NCBI GenBank assembly: GCA_934757945.1
Contig: CAKVLT010000005.1
Coordinates: 1 to 51,051, forward strand
DNA: 51,051 bases
From: an uncultured Bulleidia sp.
Lineage (GTDB): Bacteria > Bacillota_I > Bacilli_A > Erysipelotrichales > Erysipelotrichaceae
Reading direction: 5' to 3'
Part shown: piece after piece, positions 16,863-25,005 of the stretch
Numbering within the stretch: the stretch's first letter is position 1
How the letters are laid out: the number at the start of each line of letters is the position of its first letter
Position numbers and translations under genes: made by a program
The notes under the pieces: generated by a model
Databases searched by the model: none
The model's input: only the letters and a program-made list of their open reading frames with translations
What the model was told of the DNA's origin: nothing

Positions 16863-17245
16863 AACTAGTATTTAACGTTTACTCCTAGTGAATTTTATAC
16901 ACCCTTAACTTTGCAGAATTTGTATAACTCTAATTAAAACTTAAAAAGTTGAAAAATTGCGTATTTATCGCATATTTCGTAAGCGTCAAATATAACTCGT
17001 CTTTAAAAGATCAAGATGAGTACTTACACATACATAGTACTATCTTGATCTTTTATTTTTGCCACTTCTATTATAGTATCTTGACTTTTATTTCGGCAGT
17101 CGAATTAAAAAGCACCAGCGGGTTGCGCTTGAATCAGGGGCGTGGTGAGGTCTGTCGGAAATATTATATAGCCATTTTTTTAATCACATACTTTAGCTGA
17201 ATACAGTTTCACCATCTGAAGTGAATGGTTGTTATCCTTTGCTCA
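16863..17245. other. Intergenic region with one strong hairpin
   Basis: This 383-bp gap separates convergent genes. Its one clear structure is the hairpin at 17005-17054, described separately. A diverged copy of its right arm (TAGTATCTTGACTTTTATTT, near 17075) follows. The last 150 bp become more G/C-rich, as in the ATPase gene beyond, so an insertion boundary probably lies near 17100. I see no coding sequence. Confidence 0.5.
17005..17060. terminator. Long hairpin, probable bidirectional terminator
   Basis: AAAAGATCAAGAT and AGTACT (17005-17024, one bulged G) pair with AGTACT and ATCTTGATCTTTT (17036-17054). This gives a 19-bp stem with an 11-nt loop, then ATTTTT. A-rich and T-rich ends on either side would allow termination in both directions between the convergent genes. 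Confidence 0.7.
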
Positions 17246-18583
17246 TCAGTGTTTATGTTCCAACGCCAATCCGATCAACCGGTCAGCTTGATCTGCCATA
17301 AACAGTGGAATATTCAGCACATCATCATCAAGCTTCAGATTATCCAGAGAGAATCGAATACGGAGTTTGACCTTGTCCGGGAACAACTCCCTGAACTTCT
17401 TAAGGCTCTTGCTGGTGGTATTGGCTTCGGATTTGACTTCAATCGGGAAAATATCATTTTCTCTCTGAATGAGGAAATCCACTTCATACGGAGGATTTGT
17501 TTGCGCCCAGTACCGAGGAACCACTTCAAACTGCGTAATGAGCGTTTGTAGCACATAGTTCTCGGTCAATGCACCCTTGAACTCGGTAAACAGGCGGTTG
17601 CCTTCTCCGAAAGCCGTAGGTGCCAGTTGTGCCAGACGGCGGAGCAACCCAACATCCACCAAATAAATCTTAAAGGCCGAGAGGTCATCGTAGGCAGCCA
17701 CTGGAAGACCAGGGGCGGAGCTGCGGTAGATTTTATGAACCAATCGGGCATCCACCAGCCACTGCAAAGCATCCTCGTACTCACGTGCTCTGGCACCTTC
17801 TTTGACAACCTTGTAGATAAACTTTTTATTCTCCCTTGCCAGTTGAGAAGGAATCGATTTCCAGATCATCGAAATCTTTGGGAACTCGCTGATATCGGGA
17901 TGTTTTGCAAAGTCCCGCTCATACGCACCGATAATACCAGACAAGGCTTCTTGCATGGCTGCAACATCCCTTGCCTCTGTCCACATCTTAACTGGTTCGG
18001 GCATACCGCCAGTCACATAGTACATTTTCAGTTTCTCATACAGAGGATTAAAGAACGCATCGGGAATCGGTTCAATGGTGTTTACCGTTTCCAGATACTT
18101 TGCTAAGTTTTCATCACCGTTGGCTAGCAGAAATTCTGTGAAGGTCATAGGGTCAATCTGCATGAAGTTTACTTTGCCTACCGGGAAGGAAGATGGCTTT
18201 GCCAGTGCAATTCCCAGCAGAGAACCGGCGCAGACAATGTGATACTGTGGGGCATTCTCACAAAAATATTTCATGGAGTTGATGACCTTAGGACAGTCCT
18301 GCACCTCATCAAAGATGATGAGGGTCTTTTCCGGCACTATCTTCTGACTGCTTGCCAGCATCAAATTTTGCAGGATACGGTCAATATCTTTTGTAGTTTC
18401 AAAAAATTGCTTGTATTCCTCGTTCTCGTCAAAGTTGAAATAGGCGGTATTTTCATAATAGCGTCTGCCGAACTCTTTCAGAATCCAAGTCTTACCCACC
18501 TGACGTACACCCTTCAAGATTAAAGGCTTGCGGTAGGGAGAATTCTTCCAATCCAGCAATTTTTTTAAGATAAATCGTTCCAT
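17246..18583 (-). CDS. AAA-family ATPase with DUF4143 domain
   Basis: A 445-residue protein. The N-terminal AAA_14 domain has a P-loop (LKGVRQVGKTWI, residues 22-33) and Walker B (LIIFDEVQD, about 90). The middle carries a winged-helix-like segment, and the C-terminal DUF4143 region has a PD-(D/E)xK-like core (YEVDFLIQRENDIFPIEVKS). Such ATPases are widespread in gut bacteria, often in several mobile copies, and their role is unproven; DNA transactions are a common guess. Codons end in G or C far more often than in neighbouring genes, which points to transfer from another genome. It runs opposite to the primase-helicase and has its own upstream region with a GTGAGAGTGG purine stretch before the ATG. 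Confidence 0.85.
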   Translation of the reverse strand: MERFILKKLLDWKNSPYRKPLILKGVRQVGKTWILKEFGRRYYENTAYFNFDENEEYKQFFETTKDIDRILQNLMLASSQKIVPEKTLIIFDEVQDCPKVINSMKYFCENAPQYHIVCAGSLLGIALAKPSSFPVGKVNFMQIDPMTFTEFLLANGDENLAKYLETVNTIEPIPDAFFNPLYEKLKMYYVTGGMPEPVKMWTEARDVAAMQEALSGIIGAYERDFAKHPDISEFPKISMIWKSIPSQLARENKKFIYKVVKEGARAREYEDALQWLVDARLVHKIYRSSAPGLPVAAYDDLSAFKIYLVDVGLLRRLAQLAPTAFGEGNRLFTEFKGALTENYVLQTLITQFEVVPRYWAQTNPPYEVDFLIQRENDIFPIEVKSEANTTSKSLKKFRELFPDKVKLRIRFSLDNLKLDDDVLNIPLFMADQADRLIGLALEHKH

Positions 18584-18683
18584 AGAATCACCACTCTCAC
18601 ATTTTTATTTGGATTTTGTGTCTTATAATCACACTTTTATAATATATGAAAGCCGTATAAATTACAACAATTTAGCCAGAAAG

Positions 18684-18710
18684 CACCGACTTCAGTCGTT
18701 GGGAGTACGT
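18684..18710. repeat. Solitary IS200/IS605-like terminal hairpin
   Basis: CACCGAC (18684-18690), TTCA, GTCGTTG (18695-18701), then GGAGTACGTC. Read on the minus strand this gives GTACTCCC, then a CGAC/GTCGGTG stem. The order is the same as at the left end of the IS200/IS605 element near 26036-26060 (GTACGCCGACC, then AGGTCGGTGG). No transposase gene is attached, so it may be a relic end or a REP-like sequence. Confidence 0.45.
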
Positions 18711-18741
18711 CAAAATCACAAAATTACTTATTTTTTCTGCT

Positions 18742-19215
18742 TCAATTACTCCGCCCGGCCTTAATCATAGTGACTGTCTGCTTTACTGGGTACCCAAGCT
18801 TTGCAAATCCCTCAACACAGCTCCAGCCAAAATCAATAACCTTGTCTAGTTCTTGTCTTAATATGTCTTCTGATATTGTCCCTTTTTTAACCAATGTTTC
18901 TACAATCCAATATGGAAAGTACATTTTTTTTGCGTATTTCTTCCTTAAGCCTTCAGGCATGGTTTCAATGATGTTTCTCAATAGTTTTTCCCAGCCTTCT
19001 TTATAAAGAACGGAGATACGATAATCACTTAAATTGGCAGAGAAGAAATTTGTTTTAATCAACGTGTCAATTATCTCTCTCTGTGAATATCCTTCTGTCG
19101 CAAGCAAGACTGAAAGGCAGCTGACCAGGTCTTCCAGAACACGAATTGCATGGTCGTAGTCCATCCTTTCGTCATCTTTGGGGAACTTCCCGTATGTTGT
19201 ATTGACGTTTTCCAT
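18742..19215 (-). CDS. Hypothetical protein, 157 residues
   Basis: A soluble, mainly helical protein (starts MENVNTTYGKFPKDDERM) with a central YRISVLYKEGWEKLL and a C-terminal FGWSCVEGFAKLGYP. I recognise no family, signal peptide or membrane segment. It lies inside the accessory island between an AAA/DUF4143 gene and a transposase remnant. The upstream region holds only a weak AAAG before the ATG. Codon use looks like a real gene rather than a shadow. A toxin-antitoxin or phage-related role is possible from context, but nothing in the sequence shows it. Confidence 0.55.
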   Translation of the reverse strand: MENVNTTYGKFPKDDERMDYDHAIRVLEDLVSCLSVLLATEGYSQREIIDTLIKTNFFSANLSDYRISVLYKEGWEKLLRNIIETMPEGLRKKYAKKMYFPYWIVETLVKKGTISEDILRQELDKVIDFGWSCVEGFAKLGYPVKQTVTMIKAGRSN

Positions 19216-19261
19216 ATTTCAGCTTTGTTAATCTTCACTTCCAAAAATATTAACCCACGCA

Positions 19262-19778
19262 AAAAGATAGATACGATGGAAAAGTATCTTAAAATGCATC
19301 AGGGTGATGATATTCCCCCGATGCCGTTTTTGCTCACTACTTTGATTTGGTTTATTATCATTCAGGAAAAGAAGATAAAGTGTTCCGGTTAGCTGTGTCA
19401 AGAGAAGCGGTCATAGAAGAAGAAATGAAACTATGCAGGTATTTTGTGTCATCACATCCGAGAAGCTGGAAGCTAAAGATGCATTACTTATATATAAGAG
19501 CAGAAAGAGTATATACGAGTGAGTCTTTCGAATCAAAGATATTCATAGAGTTTGTAGCACTGATTATAAGATCTGGAATATATACATCATTGATTGCACA
19601 GATGAAAGAAGAAGGGAAAAGATATAACTACATGACAGATCCAGCTGCTATCAGAGAATTAGAGAAGATAGAAATGATTCGCTATGCCAGTGGAGCATAT
19701 CACTTAGATTACGCCATAACAAAGACACAGAAAGAAATCCTAAAAGCATTTGATATAGATGAAAGAACCATAAAATAA
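19262..19778 (+). pseudogene. Frameshifted, 5'-truncated IS4/IS1634-type transposase remnant
   Basis: The C-terminal part of a DDE transposase can be read in two frames. The first (MEKYLKMHQGDD, from 19276) breaks at a run of five C (19314-19318). The second continues as DAVFAHYFDLVYYHSGKED and then HPRSWKLKMHYLYIRAERVY up to the stop at 19778. The segment SKIFIEFVALIIRSGIYTSL matches the helical C-terminal part of IS1634-like transposases. The N-terminal half with the first catalytic residues is absent, so the protein cannot be active. The 3' end abuts the broken DUF1016 gene on the other strand, suggesting an insertion followed by deletion. Family assignment is by recollection of motif order. 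Confidence 0.65.
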
Positions 19779-19781
19779 AAA

Positions 19782-20160
19782 ACATACGGGTCCTTCATAG
19801 TCTCTATCGCCAGCTCACTTTGCGGAGACGGTAAACGGTTTTCAAAATTAGTAACTTTATCCGCCAGAACCTGCCGCTGATACAAGTTACTTTCTATCTG
19901 ATGGACAAGAACATTTCGCGACCAACCTTTTTCCACTGACTTTTTGATATACCATTTTCGTTCATCTATATCAGAGATCTTATCCAGAAGAACAATATTG
20001 TGACCCCGGGGGATTTGTGCAACAATCTGTTGCACAAATTTGCGGTCGGAATAAGTCGCAGAGAACTTTGCCATATACTTCAGGTTTCGGACGGAATACC
20101 CCCTTTCTCCCTGGAAAAGCTATCTGAATATCATAAAAAAGATTATCATTAATAGTTATC
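19782..20160 (-). pseudogene. Truncated, frameshifted DUF1016/YhcG-like nuclease gene
   Basis: On the minus strand the fragment reads ITINDNLFYDIQIAFPGRKG, shifts frame at a run of five G (minus strand; 20099-20103), then continues in another frame with YSVRNLKYMAKFSATY, IPRGHNIVLLDKI, and a GWSRNVLVHQIES segment up to KDPYVF. This is the N-terminal DUF1016 domain of YhcG-type proteins, which normally continue into a PD-(D/E)xK nuclease. The nuclease half is missing because the transposase remnant abuts it at about 19780. Upstream of 20160 the frame is not open. YhcG relatives occur in mobile and defence-rich regions, which agrees with the surrounding island. Confidence 0.75.
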
Positions 20161-20312
20161 ACTGGAGTCAGAAAATCCTGAAAACTATAATTGCACAGGT
20201 TTGTGAACTTTTTGCAATTTCATTCGAATGGTGGATACATGTCCAGGTGATTCTGTTAAGCACTTTTCCACATGTTTAGACGGAATTTTATCTATTTTTG
20301 TTTATTCCATGC

Positions 20313-20318
20313 TAGAAT
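20313..20318 (+). promoter_or_regulatory. Extended -10 of the pseudokinase-like gene
   Basis: TGC followed by TAGAAT (20313-20318). A leader of about 20 nt includes AGAAAG (20329-20334). No good -35 is seen. Confidence 0.45.
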
Positions 20319-20347
20319 TCTAATAGATAGAAAGAATGGTAATCATT

Positions 20348-21193
20348 ATGAAAACAAGAACATTGGATACGTATGATATCAACGTGTTTTCTGCTTTAAA
20401 AGGACAGAAACTGAAAGGTATTTTAACTATTGAAGATGTACAGGAAAACAATGGAAAACTGATTCTGCAACAAGAAGATTCCCCTTTGCTGACCTTACAG
20501 GAGTATATTGGTGAAGGTATATCTTTGCGTGCTAAAGAAAAATGGCTGAAAGAGATACTGGAAACAATTAGAGTATTACATCATTATCATCCTCATATTA
20601 TTCTTGGTACTCTGGATACACATACTGTGTATATTACAGATACCGGTTTTGTAAAGTTGGAAATACCTTCTTCTGCTACAGTAAATGGTATTGAAAAAAC
20701 AGATGTGCAATGTATAGGACATCTGATAAATGCTATGTTTCCTGCAGAGGAATATACTGCTCTTGCACAGGAGTGTATACAGGGAAATCTTACCTGTGTG
20801 GAGGAAGTCATGGAGGCCATAGATGCCTTTAAAAGAAGAACAGTACCAACAGGCATCAATATTCCAGGGTTCAGAAGTGGCGTGCTATGGCACAAGATTG
20901 TGGCAGTGATTGCCTATTTGATTATTGTTCTTGCAAGCTTTACAGGAGAGGTGGAATGGGATGGAGTGATAGTGGATAATGTACTGTTCTGCTGTATCTA
21001 CAGACTATTGATGTGTCTTGTGCTTTTGAGTATTGTAGATGTCAGTACTCATTGGACAGATTTGTTTGATGGATTTCCATGGATGCAGGATCCTAATCTG
21101 TTTAAGAAATGTATTGGATGTTGTATCAGTGTAATGGTGGTACTTTTGATCAGTACATTGATACTCATCGGTCTGGATAATATAGTATTGTAA
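20348..21193 (+). CDS. Membrane protein with degenerate protein-kinase-like domain
   Basis: A 281-residue protein. The first 170 residues follow the order of a Ser/Thr kinase C-lobe but lack its chemistry. After IRVLHHYHPHII, where the catalytic HRD should be, comes LGTLDTHTVYIT. The DFG position reads FVKLEIPSS. A later TDVQCIGHLINAMFP resembles the D-x-x-x-G-x-x-L helix. The C-terminal 90 residues contain three hydrophobic helices. A soluble pseudokinase domain tethered to the membrane is the inference; it may bind a partner rather than phosphorylate. An in-frame ATG at 20336 is possible, but AGAAAG is better placed for 20348. A strong terminator follows the stop, so it is transcribed alone. 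Confidence 0.6.
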   Translation: MKTRTLDTYDINVFSALKGQKLKGILTIEDVQENNGKLILQQEDSPLLTLQEYIGEGISLRAKEKWLKEILETIRVLHHYHPHIILGTLDTHTVYITDTGFVKLEIPSSATVNGIEKTDVQCIGHLINAMFPAEEYTALAQECIQGNLTCVEEVMEAIDAFKRRTVPTGINIPGFRSGVLWHKIVAVIAYLIIVLASFTGEVEWDGVIVDNVLFCCIYRLLMCLVLLSIVDVSTHWTDLFDGFPWMQDPNLFKKCIGCCISVMVVLLISTLILIGLDNIVL

Positions 21194-21219
21194 ACCGGAA
21201 GAAAAAATCTTCCGGTTTT
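21192..21219 (+). terminator. Intrinsic terminator after the pseudokinase-like gene
   Basis: AAACCGGAAGA (21192-21202), loop AAAAA, TCTTCCGGTTT (21208-21218), then T and A. It is a perfect 11-bp stem that begins in the stop codon and ends 3 bp before the next -10 box. Confidence 0.85.
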
Positions 21220-21221
21220 AC

Positions 21222-21227
21222 TATAAT
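21222..21227 (+). promoter_or_regulatory. -10 box of the MATE-muramidase operon
   Basis: A perfect TATAAT, only 6 nt before the ATG at 21234, so the transcript would begin at the start codon. The -35 position falls inside the preceding terminator hairpin. Confidence 0.55.
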
Positions 21228-21233
21228 AGAGGT

Positions 21234-22610
21234 ATGTTGAAATCTAATGAAATAGATATGGTCCATGGGCCATTAATGAAGAATGTATTTTTATTTTCAG
21301 TTCCTTTGATGGCTACAGCTTTATTACAGATGTTATTTAATGCGGCGGATATTATCGTCGTAGGTAAGTTCTCCGGAGAAATTGCACTGGCTGCAGTGGG
21401 TGCTACAAGTTCACTGGTATTCTTTATTACCAGTCTTTTTAATGGCATATCCGTAGGATGTAATGTAGTGATATCCAGATGTATTGGAGCACGTGACAGT
21501 GAAAAGGTACAACATGCTGTACATACGTCCATGTGGTTATCTCTTGTATTGGGAATTGTATTAACAGCGGTTGGCTGTACGATTTCCAGACCTTTTCTGG
21601 AACTTCTTGGAACACCTGAGGAGATTATCGGTCAAAGTGATCTGTATATGAAGATCTATTTTGCAGGTTCCTTATTCTTACTTGTGTATGATTTTGGTAC
21701 TGCAGTATTAAGATCTAAAGGGGATACCACAAGACCTCTTGTTTATCTGACACTGTCAGGTGTTTTAAATGTGGTATTAAATCTAATCTTTGTCATTGTC
21801 TTCCATATGGGCGTGGCAGGTGTGGCACTGGCTACGATTGTTGCCCAGGGTGTGGCAAGTGTACTTGTGTGGCTGGCCTTAAGACATGAAGAAGGAGATA
21901 TGAAAGTAGAACTTTCCAGATTACATCTGGATACAGTACTGGCAAAAGATATTCTGCATATAGGTATTCCTGCAGGATTACAGTCAATTATCTTTTCCTT
22001 AAGTAATCTTGTGGTACAGTCCAGTATCAACTCTTTTGGCAATACAAGTATTATTGCCGGCAACAGTGCAGCTATTAATCTGGAAAACTTTGTATACATT
22101 GGTATGAGTGCTTTTATGCAGGCATGTATTTCTTTTACTTCTCAGAATGCAGGTGCAAAACAGATTGGCAAAATGAAAGAAATCATGTGGATGACATTAC
22201 TGTTATGTGTTGGATCAGGATTTCTTGTGGCAGGTATTTTGTACTGTAACGGTCATTTCTTTCTGAGCTTTTATACAAACTCTGCAGAAGTGGAAAACTG
22301 GGGTATGTACAGATTGCTGTATGTGACTTTACTGTTACCAATACAGGGAATTTCTGATGTATTGATAGGTTCTATGAGAGGCATGGGATATTCTATTTTG
22401 CCTACAGTATGTATGCTGGCAGGAATCTGCGGGATACGCCTTGTATGGCTGTGGTTTATTTTTCCGCTATTTCCGACATTAAGTGTGGTCTATCTTTGTT
22501 TTCCAATCAGCTGGACATGTACAGGATTGTTGCAGATAGTGTTATGGATAGTGTCTTACAGAAAATTTCTTAAGAACAACATGAGTGAAAAAGAAGTACA
22601 ATACAGGTAA
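21234..22610 (+). CDS. MATE family multidrug/metabolite exporter
   Basis: A 458-residue polytopic membrane protein with about twelve hydrophobic helices in two similar halves. MATE signatures are visible: an N-terminal PLMATALLQMLFNAADIIVV segment, the GDTTRPLVYLTLSGVLNVVL segment after helix 4, and IPAGLQSIIFSLSNLVVQSS at the start of the second half. MATE carriers expel organic cations or lipid-linked compounds using Na+ or H+; the substrate cannot be read from sequence. Its stop codon overlaps the start of the GH25 muramidase gene (TAATGA), so the two are co-translated, which hints at a cell-envelope substrate. A weak AGAGG lies just before the ATG, but promoter spacing suggests a leaderless message. 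Confidence 0.9.
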   Translation: MLKSNEIDMVHGPLMKNVFLFSVPLMATALLQMLFNAADIIVVGKFSGEIALAAVGATSSLVFFITSLFNGISVGCNVVISRCIGARDSEKVQHAVHTSMWLSLVLGIVLTAVGCTISRPFLELLGTPEEIIGQSDLYMKIYFAGSLFLLVYDFGTAVLRSKGDTTRPLVYLTLSGVLNVVLNLIFVIVFHMGVAGVALATIVAQGVASVLVWLALRHEEGDMKVELSRLHLDTVLAKDILHIGIPAGLQSIIFSLSNLVVQSSINSFGNTSIIAGNSAAINLENFVYIGMSAFMQACISFTSQNAGAKQIGKMKEIMWMTLLLCVGSGFLVAGILYCNGHFFLSFYTNSAEVENWGMYRLLYVTLLLPIQGISDVLIGSMRGMGYSILPTVCMLAGICGIRLVWLWFIFPLFPTLSVVYLCFPISWTCTGLLQIVLWIVSYRKFLKNNMSEKEVQYR

Positions 22611-23464
22611 TGAACAGAAGAAGAAAAAGAAGAAAGAGAAAACTGAATCAAAGAGGGTTATTACTGGTACTTGCCATATTAGGAGTAGTACTTGTATTAC
22701 TGATGAACAGCTTACTGCATGAAAGTTATACCTATGATCCTGTAACTGATGTGCCGGAAGTGTATCATGAAACACGTCCTGCCTTAAAGTATGATATGGA
22801 GAAGGTAATCAACCAGGATGGCTTTTATACCTATGAAGATGAGGAGTATACCTCTGTTATCGGTATTGATGTGTCTGCACATAATAAAGAACTGGACTGG
22901 GCACAGATTAAAGCATCAGGGGTATCTTTTGCCATGATACGTTGTGGGTACAGAGGGTATACAGAAGGATATATTCAGGATGATGAATATTTTGACACCA
23001 ATATACAGGGTGCTTTGGATAATGGTATTCAGGTTGGTGTTTATTTCTTCTCTCAGGCACTAAATGAAGAAGAAGCTGCGGAAGAAGCAAAATATGTCAT
23101 TGAGAAGATTCATGACTATCCAGTCACATGGCCTGTAGTCTATGACTATGAGTTTTATCCTGAAAGTACCGGCGCAAGAGGAAACTATATCAACCGTGCA
23201 CAAAGAACAAAGTGTGCTGAGGTATTTCTGGAAAATATAAAGAATGCAGGGTATACCCCGATGGTATATGCCAGCACGGATACTTACAGCTCTTTATTTC
23301 AGCCGGAATACTTAACAGAATATGCTTTCTGGGTGGCACAGTATAATACCTACTGCAGTTATCCATATGACTATTTCATGTGGCAGTACACAGATCAGGG
23401 TGGTGTACAGGGATTACCTGCAGGATTGGATCTGAATATTGCTTTTATGAAAAAAGAACAGTAA
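22610..23464 (+). CDS. GH25 muramidase (lysozyme-like), membrane-anchored
   Basis: A 284-residue protein. A very basic N-terminus (RRRKRRKRKLNQRG) precedes one membrane helix, so the enzyme faces the outside as a signal-anchored protein. The catalytic domain begins at about residue 83 (VIGIDVSAHNKELDW), continues through AMIRCGYRG and GVYFFSQA, and has the acidic VVYDYEF motif (about 178) that carries the GH25 catalytic Asp/Glu. WQYTDQGGVQGLPAGLDLN closes the barrel. The family cleaves the MurNAc-GlcNAc bond of peptidoglycan. It has no extra cell-wall-binding repeats. It overlaps the MATE gene by 1 bp and is followed by a strong terminator. Confidence 0.92.
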   Translation: MNRRRKRRKRKLNQRGLLLVLAILGVVLVLLMNSLLHESYTYDPVTDVPEVYHETRPALKYDMEKVINQDGFYTYEDEEYTSVIGIDVSAHNKELDWAQIKASGVSFAMIRCGYRGYTEGYIQDDEYFDTNIQGALDNGIQVGVYFFSQALNEEEAAEEAKYVIEKIHDYPVTWPVVYDYEFYPESTGARGNYINRAQRTKCAEVFLENIKNAGYTPMVYASTDTYSSLFQPEYLTEYAFWVAQYNTYCSYPYDYFMWQYTDQGGVQGLPAGLDLNIAFMKKEQ

Positions 23465-23537
23465 TTTCTGTAAGATAATGTGTATATAGTAAAGGAAGAG
23501 AGAGTTTTTTACGTTTGTTTTCTTTCTCTCTTTATGG

Positions 23538-23570
23538 AGCATCTGCTGGTAACAGGCAGATGCTTTTATA
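23538..23570 (+). terminator. Intrinsic terminator after the GH25 gene
   Basis: AGCATCTGC (23538-23546) pairs with GCAGATGCT (23556-23564), 9-nt loop, followed by TTTATAAAA. Strong stem. Confidence 0.8.
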
Positions 23571-23617
23571 AAACGCATATATAGAATGACCAGAGAAGCA
23601 CTTGCTGAATACCGGAT

Positions 23618-23664
23618 ATGACAATCACACATCATTTTGTAAAGAAATAATGTGCGATTGTCAT
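23618..23664. repeat. Long inverted repeat
   Basis: The 19-nt arms ATGACAATCACACATCATT (23618-23636) and AATAATGTGCGATTGTCAT (23646-23664) are complementary at 17 of 19 positions around a 9-nt loop. It has no T-run and is not needed as a terminator, since both neighbours have their own. It could be a small structured RNA or a relic of a miniature element. Confidence 0.65.
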
Positions 23665-23681
23665 AGTGAGGCCTGAAGTTT

Positions 23682-23721
23682 GAAAGAAAAAACGCCGCAG
23701 ACTTCTTTTGAAATCTACGGC
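23682..23721 (-). terminator. Intrinsic terminator of the MarR-TauE operon
   Basis: On the minus strand GCCGTAGA (23721-23714) pairs with TCTGCGGC (23701-23694) with one mismatch, followed by GTTTTTTCTTTC. Confidence 0.8.
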
Positions 23722-23779
23722 TTGTTTATTCGGTTTTTAAGCGGATATGTTTTCTTCTGCTCTTAAAAAGGCAGATGTT

Positions 23780-24562
23780 TTATTTCGTAAGGAAAGAGAA
23801 TCCCAGAATGACGATACCAAGAATGAGTAAGATGATGCCTGTAATCTGATTTAATGTCTTAGGTTCTGCTTTGTTGGCAAACTTGGCGGCGATTCTTGCC
23901 CATAGCAGTGTAAAGAGAATACATAATACCCATACAGTGATATCTGGCATGCCGCCAATGGCAAAGTGAGAGATTTCTCCTGTTAGGGCAGTAAATGTCA
24001 TAATGAAGACACTGGTGCCTACAGCTGTTTTTAATTCATAGCCTAAAACACTTGTCAGTATCAGCAGCATCATCATTCCTCCACCTGCACCGATAAATCC
24101 GCAGATGAAACCAATAAGAATGCCACAGACAATGGATTGTATCATTCTTTTCTTTTTGGATACATTGGCCATGGCTTCTTTGGTAGTCATGACTGGTCTT
24201 ACTATAAACTTTATCCCCAGTAACATTGTCATGAAGACTGAGAAGTTACCCATGGTAGTGGCAGGAACAAGACTGCTGACATAGCTTCCCACTACGGTAA
24301 AAATCAGTACGGATACCATCATGACAATACCATTGACGATATCTATGTTTTTATTTTTATAGTAGGTATAGGCAGATACTGCACTGGCAAGTACATCAGA
24401 AGATAAGGCAATACCTACTGCCATATACGGATCCATGCCTAAAAAAGTAATTAACATCGGACTGATAACAGCAGCTGCACTCATTCCTGCAAACCCTGTA
24501 CCAAGTCCTGCGCCCATGCCTGCAAAAAAGGTCACAAGCAGAATCATCAGTACATCTGACAT
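23780..24562 (-). CDS. TauE/SafE family anion exporter
   Basis: A 260-residue membrane protein with seven or eight hydrophobic helices. The two half-repeats that mark the TauE/SafE family are visible: GMGAGLGTGFAGMSAAAVIS at the N-terminus and ICGFIGAGGGMMMLLILTSV after the centre. The family moves sulfite, sulfoacetate or related organic anions across the membrane; the substrate is not visible from sequence. The gene overlaps the stop codon of the upstream marR-type gene by 1 bp (TAATG), so the regulator and exporter form a two-gene operon in which the regulator likely senses the exported compound or its precursor. A minus-strand terminator follows. Confidence 0.88.
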   Translation of the reverse strand: MSDVLMILLVTFFAGMGAGLGTGFAGMSAAAVISPMLITFLGMDPYMAVGIALSSDVLASAVSAYTYYKNKNIDIVNGIVMMVSVLIFTVVGSYVSSLVPATTMGNFSVFMTMLLGIKFIVRPVMTTKEAMANVSKKKRMIQSIVCGILIGFICGFIGAGGGMMMLLILTSVLGYELKTAVGTSVFIMTFTALTGEISHFAIGGMPDITVWVLCILFTLLWARIAAKFANKAEPKTLNQITGIILLILGIVILGFSFLTK

Positions 24563-24993
24563 TAGTGTTCCTCCTGAATAGAATCTATATTTTTCTCCAT
24601 CTGAAGAAAGGCTTTTCTTACTGTAACAAGGTCTTTCTCTGTAATGTTGGATAAGAGTAGATCTTCAAACTTTTGCTGGATAGCTCTGCCATCTTCTATA
24701 CAGGAAGAAGCTTTAGGGGTAATGACAAGCTGAATCTTTCTTCTGTCATTGGCAATAGGCTTTCTTTCAAGATATCCTTCTTTCACTAACTTATCCACAT
24801 GGATAGACACAAGGTTTGCCTTCAGATGACGTATTTCTACGATATCTCTGGCATTGGTATATTGCGGATTGTTGGCAAGAAATAACAGGATATCCAGACC
24901 TGTTCCGCCTATACCGTATTTTTCATAGACAGGTTTACATAGATTGCTGTAGACAATACTTACTTTCTCAGCAAATTCAAAATTAAATCTCAT
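24562..24993 (-). CDS. MarR family transcriptional regulator (of the TauE operon)
   Basis: A 143-residue winged-helix protein. The core reads GTGLDILLFLANNPQ, the recognition helix region ARDIVEIRHLKANLVSIHVD, and the wing GYLERKPIANDRRKIQLVIT, all in the MarR order. The start at 24993 is chosen because AAAGG lies 6 nt upstream; the frame stays open 75 bp further but through the operator region. MarR proteins act as dimers that repress until a small ligand binds. Two TTCA-N4-TGAA dyads lie just upstream (25006-25032), the expected place for autoregulation. It is translationally coupled to the TauE gene. Confidence 0.9.
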   Translation of the reverse strand: MRFNFEFAEKVSIVYSNLCKPVYEKYGIGGTGLDILLFLANNPQYTNARDIVEIRHLKANLVSIHVDKLVKEGYLERKPIANDRRKIQLVITPKASSCIEDGRAIQQKFEDLLLSNITEKDLVTVRKAFLQMEKNIDSIQEEH

Positions 24994-25005
24994 AAGCATC
25001 CTTTC

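Larger units (their letters stand above)
23465..23779. other. Convergent intergenic region with three hairpins
   Basis: This 315-bp gap between convergent genes has no coding sequence. It carries a plus-strand terminator (23538-23570), a long dyad (23618-23664) and a minus-strand terminator (23682-23721), each described separately. Confidence 0.7.

Noticed and set aside
20013..20039. Perfect inverted repeat ATTTGTGCAACA / TGTTGCACAAAT
   Set aside because: It falls within the DUF1016 coding sequence, where the encoded FVQQIVAQI is a normal family motif, so the symmetry is probably chance.
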